Origin: Macrothele yani
Lineage: Eukaryota; Arthropoda; Arachnida; Araneae; Macrothelidae
Assembly (NCBI GenBank): GCA_039090855.1
Contig: CM077007.1
Coordinates: forward strand, 15,301,515-15,365,514
Direction: 5' to 3'
DNA: 64,000 nt
The notes under the pieces are model-generated. The model saw only the letters and a program-made list of their open reading frames with translations, searched no databases and had not been told where the DNA came from. This document shows positions 56,500-64,000 of this stretch, piece by piece; the stretch's first letter is position 1; every line of letters starts with the position of its first letter. The translations under genes and the position numbers were made by a program.

Positions 56500-56668
56500 G
56501 GGACAGGTAAAGACCCAGAAGAAGACCACATGGGAGATGGGTGGATGAAATTCGAAAGTATGTGGTAGTAACATGGAGGCGACTGGCACAAGACAGACCG
56601 TTGTGGAAGAAACTTGAGGAGACCTTCGTCCAGCAGTGGATTGATAATGGTTGACAATGATGATGATA
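56500..56668 (+). mobile_element. Short LINE 3' tail (family 1, copy C)
   Basis: Repeats the last 165 nt of copies A and B from GGGACAGG to GACAATGATGATGAT. It follows copy B after about 25 nt of AT repeat. It may be an independent 5'-truncated insertion or a local duplication of the copy B end. Confidence 0.85.
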
Positions 56669-56879
56669 TTCAGGCAATTTTATTCTGACATGGGAGATCT
56701 TGGCCAAGATTCCAAAATCTAGCTTTACTTTACGTCACCACATTTGCTGACCTGACAAACAGAACTGTCACTCTTGGGGAGTAACTCCAAGAACAAAATA
56801 TATGTTTTCTGTTTATATATGTATATTAATTAGTTTAGTTTTTTTTTTTTCAAATAGGAAGGTTTGAAAAAAAAAAAAA

Positions 56880-58020
56880 AAGATAGGTCTCTTAGTGAGA
56901 AAATAGACTTCCGAAGGGCCAACATGGCTGGCTAGGATGTTAAATGTTCGGTGTGACGAGGAGGATTTAAAAGTGCAGCTTACCGCTTCATGAGTTCACC
57001 TCTTGGTTCTGAAGAAGCGGGTCCTTCTAGTGTACTGAATTATAGTATTACTGGAGTGGCACTAGCAGAAGTCCGGGAGTGGACACACTCAGACAGCAGT
57101 AACAAGGGAGATGTACTCCTGATTATCGCATTTCCTCCAAAAGCCGGATAACTGGTGGTAATGCAGCAGTTCTCCTCTCGGTCCCTTAGCTCATATCCTA
57201 GGGTGGTGAGGCAGTAGGACGTGATGAATTTCCAAGTTGCCCCAGTTGCCTAGATGACCAGGATTTTCGGAGAACAGACGTCCCGGCTACACCGGTCAGC
57301 ACGGATGCATGTACAGACACATTTTTTTATTGAGCCTGTGCTCTGCAGGAATTGGTGTTTAGCCCCCCCCTTTTTTTAAAGTTGCTCACCTTCCATACCC
57401 CGGGAAGGGCTAAAGAAATTTCCGAGGGTTAGAGGTCCCTCGGAGACAGCAGAAGTTTATTGTTTTCCCAAATAAATCGAGTGTCCTCAAAAAATATTTT
57501 CAATTCACACATCTTTTTGAAGGATGCAGGAGAACACCACCGCCCTCTACAACGACGCTACTTTATTCCAGTCAGATTGTCTCCATCAGGCTGGTGTGGG
57601 CAAAAACGCAACCCACCCACACACAAACCAAGAAAAAGAAATTTTCTCCTGCGCTACAGCCGGCTTGCCACGAATTGGGCCTCCGAATTCTAACGCTCGC
57701 GTCTTATGACATAACATGGAAAAAGCGGGGTTCTAGACCAAATTTATCACCTTACGCAAATGGGGGGACGCTTTCCAAATGTGACATCTGATACCACTCT
57801 GACTTCCAACAATTTTTTTCTCATGGGAACACAGGTGGTTGCTGGCCAGAAATATTTGACCCTCGGGTCATCCCATAAATGAAAAGAGAGAGATACTGCA
57901 AACCACCTCCCTCTGCGTACCAGCAACACTTAGAAAACCTGAGTATGCGTAAAGTTCACCATGTTACCGATGCCAGGAAGCAAGCTGAGCTCTTTTTTAC
58001 ACACCCTCCCATAAATAAAG
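56880..58020. other. GC-richer unassigned segment
   Basis: Base composition changes sharply after an A run at 56864-56880. Sequence such as 56930-57290 and 57530-57700 is richer in G and C than the intron around it. No known protein or paired end repeats were found. It may be an unrecognised element. Confidence 0.35.
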
Positions 58021-60369
58021 GGGGAGCAGGGAATCTTTCTGCCTAACTATCTATATGCGGTAGCTTCAATTCATGAGAGAAGGGGAAGGAAGAAAAGGAA
58101 AATCTCAAAGTCATCATGTACATTTGCATTGCATCTTTCTACATACATATCCATAATTCTACAAGGGACAGATTGTTCCATACAACAAGTAATTATTTCC
58201 TAATTTTATTCATAATTGACACAGAATTTTCCTTATGATGGTGATTACATAAATACAAGTAGATGGTTAAGCGACACCATTATTATTATACACACACATA
58301 TGCATATATATATATATTTTTTCTCTTCTTCCCCCAGAATAAATAAAAGAGGAAAACAAATTTATGAAGTGAAGTTACAACGATTCACCTAAAATACAAT
58401 GTCCTCACTCTGACCTACTGACAGCATAAAAAAAACTACAGTTACCTAAAGGACACACACACCGAGCAACACTTAACAGGAAGATACAGATTAATTTTGA
58501 AAGAGAAATTTCCGAGAAAAGATTTCTGACTTTTTCTCAACTTTATTTTTTTTTTAAGAGGACGTATGTATAGATATATATATATATCCACCTCCTGCTG
58601 CATAGTGTCAAGAGAAATGAGAGACCACTTAAAAAAAAAAAGATCACACATTTTATCATTTTCTCTTATAGAAAATGCGTTGGACTGTTGTCAGTCCTGA
58701 ATGAAAATTCACATAAATTGGCCAGGTTTATGTGTTTCCTGGACTGAGCAACAGGGCATTTGTTTTGCATTTCCTATATTCCAATTCTTCCTTTTTCTTT
58801 TTTTCTAAGTATGCATGCTTCTTTGCTTCACTGCCTTATCCATAGTAACTTCTAATCTTTCTTAGCTGGGGTTCACATTTCTGATCTGTAAGTGAAAACT
58901 GGTATAATGCAGTGAATAAGCACTTTTGTGTTTTTTTTAATTGAAGTTACTATTGAAATAGTATTTTTTTTAAAACAATGTTCGTGTTATCTTTGCCAGA
59001 AGAATTTTGTTTCGTAAAGAATACTATAAACATGAATACACGGCAAGTATGTGCAATGAAGCTTAAAAATATGATGCAACACATATCCGGTATTGGTCAC
59101 TTCTTTATCAACTATGAAAGTACATAATAACTGAAAAATGCCAATAAATTTTCATAAAAAAGAGTTTTTCAAGTATAACAACTATTTTGTAAATATAGAT
59201 AAAACAGCATTTCTATCTGGGTAGAAATATAAAATGTGATGCCAGATGAGATGAGGTGAAAAAAGTCAAATGCACATGTAACTTCAATGAAAATTTCTTC
59301 CGTGGAATTCTGAATTATTTCTTATATGTGCTGAAAAGAAGTCCATTGTTAGATATTTTTCTATTTAGAAGATAATTTTTTTCTGCTTATTGATTAATTT
59401 AATCATGATAAATAGGAAAATGGAAGATCTACATGGATTTTTTACCAACAAAAAGAAAATGAATTTGTGATACTAAGTTTCTTGAATGTATTTATTGCAT
59501 CATTGTTTAATGGTGTTTTCTAGGAAGTGTTAAAGCTGAACAGTCTAAGAGTACGAACCTTTTCTTAATAAATATTATGTTACTTAATGATTGGAATGAC
59601 TTATGCATGAGCTGCTAGCTTTTTATATTGCTGGCCATGGGTTCAAATGCAGGATAAGATAATGGATGTTGCATTTCTCCTAATGGTGCTGGTTCTCCCT
59701 TTCCCTTGTAACCAGTGACCCTAAAGCAGGAATTCAGGACTTCTAGCCATAAGTACTCATGGGGGTCACAAAACTATAAAGTTAAAAAAATAATAATATT
59801 AAAGTAGTGACATTTAAATGATAAAAAACAAAATTGAAATATTACAAATTGTTGGGTACATTTTATGCTGATCTAGCGTTAGGTAAAGCATTTGAATGCT
59901 TTGTATGAAGACCTCTTATCCTTCATTATCAAGAAACTGAGGATCATTAATCAAATACATGTTTTTGATATATGATGTCCTTTCAGGGGCATATTTAGAG
60001 GGAGGGCAAGGAGGCCTCGCCCCCCCTGAAATTGTTTCATTTCTTTGTTAAAATGCAACTTACATTAGAAAAATACAACTTACATTAGAAAAATGCTTTA
60101 ATTTAATAAAAATGGATCTACTTACTATAGAAAATAATGCTTTAATTTTTTTTATTTTGTCCTGATAGATTTCAAAAAGTTCCATTTTCGCCCCCCCCCC
60201 CAAAAAAAACCCTATATAGTTCTGTTTAGAAAGATAAATAAACTTGAGACTTAGTTGAATTTTTGGAATAAGTTGTGTCAAACCCAAAGACAAGCATTAT
60301 TTTTTATCTCTGATAGTACTAAGCACTGGTGATAAAAAGTTATTTTTTGTTGTTTGCTTCTTTTCACAG
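58021..60369. other. End of intron 6, no feature seen
   Basis: AT-rich with TA runs near 58290-58320 and 58575-58590 and a C run near 60190. No supported gene or repeat family. The acceptor TGCTTCTTTTCACAG closes it. Confidence 0.5.
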
Positions 60370-60531
60370 AATGGGAATGCTGTTTGTAAGGCTCACCCCT
60401 GTCAATGGAATTGTACAAATCCAATACCAGATCCATGCTGCCCCATTTGTGATGGGTGTCTTTTTGAAGGCAACAGCTACACCAATGGTCAAAAGTTTTA
60501 TCCTGACCCATGCAGAACTTGTATTTGTAGG
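60370..60531 (+). CDS. VWC gene exon F
   Basis: Acceptor TTTTCACAG before 60370, donor AGG then GTAAGC at 60532. The 162 nt are 54 codons in phase 0 at both ends. NGNAVCKAHPCQWNC to DPCCPIC closes a domain; CLFEGNSYTNGQKFYPDPCR and TCICR open the next, which must be completed beyond the window. It is the shortest unit, lacking a few residues between the NGQKF and the DPC cysteine. N-C-T is a potential glycosylation site. Confidence 0.9.
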
Positions 60532-62368
60532 GTAAGCAGAAAACTTACATATTAGCTCATTTAAGGTATTTTCTGTAAAATACTAATTTTATAATCTAGT
60601 TGAGCTTTGGACGTTATTTTATATGATCTCTACTTTGGACTTCCATGATATTGATGATATTACAAATGTAGGTAGAAATGCAATCCATAAAGCTCAAATT
60701 TCTATTTTTCACATCTTTTTATTTCTTCATTTAAAGTCATACTTTGAACATTTTGACAAAACTGACTTAATATATAATGTCACTGTATAGCCAAATTAAA
60801 AATATTTTTCTTATCGTTAATTTTGCAAATAAAATGTTTGATAATTGTACTGAAAGCACTTGTTTAATAAATCTGAATAATTCCACCTTATATAATAAAC
60901 AAAATGAAATGAGAAATTGGGAAGTGTATCTCGCAGCATTGTCCAAAACTAGAATTTGTGCACAAAATGGAAAATGTATTCCTAAGAAAAATCTTCAGTT
61001 TTTTATTGCTTCATTCATTTATGAAATTTTTATATTTTATTTAGATAGCTCACATAAACTGACAAGGAATCACTGTCAGCAAACATAATGCCCATCTGAA
61101 TTTTTACTAAAGCTTCATTTTTTTAATCAGGAGAACTGTCTGTTTCAATATTTTGTCAGGAATTTCTTTTTATTCAGTTGAAATTGAGTTTCCTAAAGTA
61201 TGTCAAATAGTTTTCTGTCAGACGCACAGTGGGAAACTACTGACACTGCTCCCTTTTCTTGTATTAGGTGTAGAAATTTGTGATTATGTTGCTCAGTCAT
61301 CACGTTATACTTTTGTAAAAACTAATGTTGATAAAGTTGCTCTACATCAGGTTTTTGAAGACAATGACTTTAATCGCTGACTGTCCATAATTTGTTATAT
61401 TAAGAAAACCAACATTGTCCTTGGCTGTGACACTTCACCTGTCTATTCATTCTTCTCAGAACCAGTGGACTAATTTTTATTGGTAAGAAAGTTTTTGCTG
61501 CATTTATGGATTTGGAGAAGTTTAAGGATAAAACGGTGTCTTGAAATACCCTGAGAAATTGTAGATAAGTCAGGGCGCGCAAAACTGCCCATTTGCCTGT
61601 CCGCGGCAATCAAGGATTCATTGCAGACATTTAATTTCCTGACCACGAAGTTCGCGCAGACGACCCTGTTTTCCACAAGCTTGCAGTATGATTGTGATTA
61701 GAACATTTATATCTTACATTTTTTTTTTTTGCCACTTTAAAATTTGCGCATGCCAAGTGCCTCAGTTTTACGGAATTACGCATTCTCTTAAGCGATTAGC
61801 CGTTCTTTGTTTTGGTGAAATAATTTCACGGCGACACCCTCCCTTCCAAAATTTTAACGTACTAAGCCAATGTCCTGCTTTCTCATTCCCTCTCATAATG
61901 TTTTCCCGTGTGAATTTTACGCCTGAAGCGGGGGTGGGGTGTAAGGTTAGCGACTTCGCAGTTGTTGTTTTTTTCTTCTTCTTTTCTCTCCTGTTTATCT
62001 CCATCCCGCAAGCCATCCCTTGTTTAGTTTCGTTTGTTAATACTGGAGTGACCCAGTATTTTAACCAATGTAACTAAACAACGGTTGCTTCTTCCCTTCA
62101 CGTGTGACCCTGACATCTCGCACGTGTGATGCCTGCCGTAATATTGGCTTCCCGTGCATTAACATTTTCCTCATGTTTCCTGGCGTCCCTAACGACGATT
62201 GTACCTAATGCCACATGTGCACTATTCTATCTCTCATCTGTCGCCATTTTGCAGTTGAAAATTCTGGATTTCGTGTAACAAGCTTTTTGCTATGAAAGCA
62301 GAAATGTATTTTATTTTATTTTCTGTATGTACAGAAAAAAAAAAATTTCAGTAAAGTGACTATATCTA
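60532..62368. other. Start of intron 7, no feature seen
   Basis: The stretch at 61560-62270 is somewhat richer in G and C, but the open frames there have no family motif. No VWC exon is present. Confidence 0.5.
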
Positions 62369-63031
62369 ATATGCACATATTTCTTGACGTATCGAGATTA
62401 AAAAACATGTTTTATATACATTATTCTTTTTCAGTTAAATCCATTCAATAGTGGTTTAACTGTTGGAACTTTTTACATGTTATAGTTCCTTTGTGTGAAA
62501 CGCAATTTCTCAGTTGGAAATTATTAGTATTTACTGCGAACAAATACCTCGGTAATCAAATGTAATTCAAGGAAAAACTTTTCACGTACCTCTCAGCTGT
62601 AAGTGGTCGATGTTTGAATCTTTGTATGGCTGTTCTCATCAGGCTCTTGAGTTTAGACTTTTAAGAATTTAATCGGCACATTTTTTTCACGGCTCCCAAA
62701 TTTAATAGACATATTCATCGAACAAATTCATTTGTCTATCCAATTTCGGAACCCGTGAAGAAAATGTGCCGATTAAATTCTTAAAAGTCTGAACTCAAGA
62801 GCCTGATGAGAACAGCCATACAAAGATTCGAACATCGACCACTTACAACTGAGAGGTACGTGAAAAGTTTTTCCTTGAATTACATTTGATTACCAAGGTA
62901 CTTGTTCACAGTAAATACTAATAATTTCCATTTGAGAAATTGCATTTCACACAAAGGAACTATAACATGTAAAAGTTCCAACAGTTAAACCACTATTGAA
63001 TGAATTTAACTGAAAAATATTGGCGATATTT
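62369..63031. mobile_element. Large foldback, about 300-bp arms, possibly inverted PLE terminal repeats
   Basis: Sequence 62422 to about 62715 is repeated in reverse complement to about 63018 at roughly 90 percent identity by eye. Each arm contains CTGATGAGAACAGCC (plus strand 62803, minus strand 62642). A weak direct repeat (ATATGCACATATTT at 62369, ATATTGGCGATATTT at 63017) might be a decayed target duplication with a 38-nt extension at the left. No coding sequence. The alternative is a foldback MITE. Confidence 0.6.
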
Positions 63032-64000
63032 AAATTCTATGTAGTTATGGTATTTATACGAGTCTGACGGGTTACTTTCAAAGGAGGACGCATACATTTT
63101 TAAACAAACCGTCCTCAAGGACGGGCAAAATTTCCGAGATTTTTCGTACCCTGAGATAAGTAGAATTTTGTTTGGATGTGTGAGTTACATGTGCTGGCAG
63201 TAGCTCTTGTGTTGAGTTGGCATTTTATCTAATCAGTTTTCTGGGAGTCATTCATGGATGATCAAAATATTTTTGAAGGCATGTATATGCATGATGCTAA
63301 ATTTGACAGTATTGTTTTATGTCTTGAAGACTTCTATGCATGCAAGTTGTTTTATGCTGATGTAGAGTTCTGTTGCCCTAGAATAAAAGTCATCTACATT
63401 TGCTGTCCAGAATGAATGAAGTAGGTGTGAGATAGTGGCGTAACTAGCATAACGTGTGCCCCCACAAAATTTGCTTCAGCACCGTTAGCACAGTAATTTC
63501 CCCAGGATTTCGAACATGTGGGAAGATGTGTTTTTTGCGGTGTGTGTGTGTGTGTGTTGGAGGTGGGTCGGAAGTCAGAGAGTGTCTAGAAAACTAAGGA
63601 GAACATCTGGAGCCCTTTAGTTTTAACTTTTTAAGTTATTTTTGGAACAAAAGTATATAATGCAAGGGTATTAATCAGCCAATCAGGATTAACACAGTGC
63701 AATGACCGATGCATGAACACAAATATACTGTACATTTTATCGCAAGAAATGAATTTGGTAAAATATATTTAAATGGTTAAGGTTAATAACTATAAGACTT
63801 CAATGATCGTTACTGGATATGGTCATGTACAAATAGATAATTTAGTGTTCTACATCATAAGAATGCAATATGGATTTATGTAGCTACACAGGTATTTATG
63901 TGCATGTACAACAAATCTTCAGTCATACAAAACAGGAAAAATTGGTTGGTGGGGAAATACGACGTGCATGTATGTGATGTGTACAAATATACTATATGAT
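63032..64000. other. Intronic, GT microsatellite only
   Basis: A (GT)n run at about 63540-63557 is the only structure seen. CC-x2 look-alikes near 63372-63415 do not form a VWC exon. Confidence 0.5.

Larger units (their letters stand above)
3824..60531 (+). other. VWC-repeat gene (kielin/chordin-like), internal portion
   Basis: Seven exons encode consecutive VWC modules. VWC proteins of this class are extracellular and typically bind BMP-type ligands; here that role is inferred from family only. Each domain has the expected ten cysteines: one near the start, a C-x2-C-x-C group, then three single cysteines, and a final CC-x2-C. Joining the exons in order gives five complete VWC domains plus a partial one at each end. 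No start codon, signal peptide or stop is in the window. Introns are about 15.7, 16.6, 2.4, 5.1, 3.0 and 12.9 kb. Candidates include crossveinless-2/BMPER, CRIM1-like and kielin/chordin-like proteins. A longer VWC chain favours the last, but the missing ends prevent a firm choice. Confidence 0.85.

Noticed and set aside
57782..57797. Minus-strand TGGTATCAGA resembling a retroelement primer binding site
   Set aside because: No paired long terminal repeats were found, and the match is to the plant-type initiator tRNA end rather than the animal one.
59607..59760. GGGTTCAAATGC resembling a B box, possible SINE
   Set aside because: No convincing A box at the proper distance.
60777..61380. Open frames of 75-103 codons after the last VWC exon
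   Set aside because: No cysteine pattern, no domain match and no splice sites that would add them to the gene.
61688..62077. 129-codon open frame on the plus strand
   Set aside because: Low-complexity phenylalanine-rich stretch, no recognisable domain, no splice support.
63360..63420. TGTTGCCC and TGCTGTCC, suggestive of a VWC CC-x2-C motif
   Set aside because: Surrounding cysteine spacing, frame and splice sites do not fit an exon.

Overview
This is an AT-rich eukaryotic window, most likely from an arthropod and probably an insect. That guess rests on GT-AG introns, a heavy load of Tc1/mariner, pogo/Tigger, hAT, RTE-like and Penelope-like elements, and the cysteine-rich gene it carries. 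The species cannot be named from the sequence. I see no rRNA, tRNA, CRISPR array or bacterial-type operon.

The only convincing host gene is on the + strand. Seven exons (3824-4003, 19706-19876, 36462-36641, 39053-39223, 44301-44394, 47378-47460, 60370-60531) encode consecutive von Willebrand factor type C (VWC) modules of a secreted kielin/chordin-like or crossveinless-2-like protein. Five complete VWC domains form after splicing, with half a domain hanging off each end, so first and last exons lie outside the window. Most exons are phase 0 at both ends and hold the back half of one VWC domain plus the front half of the next.

The introns are a graveyard of mobile DNA. Intron 1 (4004-19705) holds a POGK-like pogo element, a 46-48 bp minisatellite, an unclassified inverted-repeat element, a Penelope-like element (PLE) with a Tigger inside it, a foldback pair, a Tc1 fragment, a long-inverted-repeat element, an RTE tail and a nearly intact Tc1. 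Intron 2 (19877-36461) holds a mariner fragment, a PLE 3' end, an RTE-like LINE with a 15-bp target duplication and several of its fragments, a strand-asymmetric region with a minisatellite, a GC-rich block and two hAT elements. Intron 3 is nearly filled by a mariner that itself carries a PLE. Intron 4 holds a second Tigger. Intron 5 holds a mariner tail split by a head-to-head PLE pair with a 14-bp target duplication. Intron 6 holds two tandem full-length RTE-like LINEs, one with a 738-codon open frame.

The most interesting recurring pattern concerns the PLEs. At least four insertions are inverted, head-to-head or hairpin-junction copies. Three have 12-15 bp target duplications and a 27-34 nt extension at one end. 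Their terminal repeats carry a shared CUGANGA - stem - GAAA signature that resembles the hammerhead ribozyme core.
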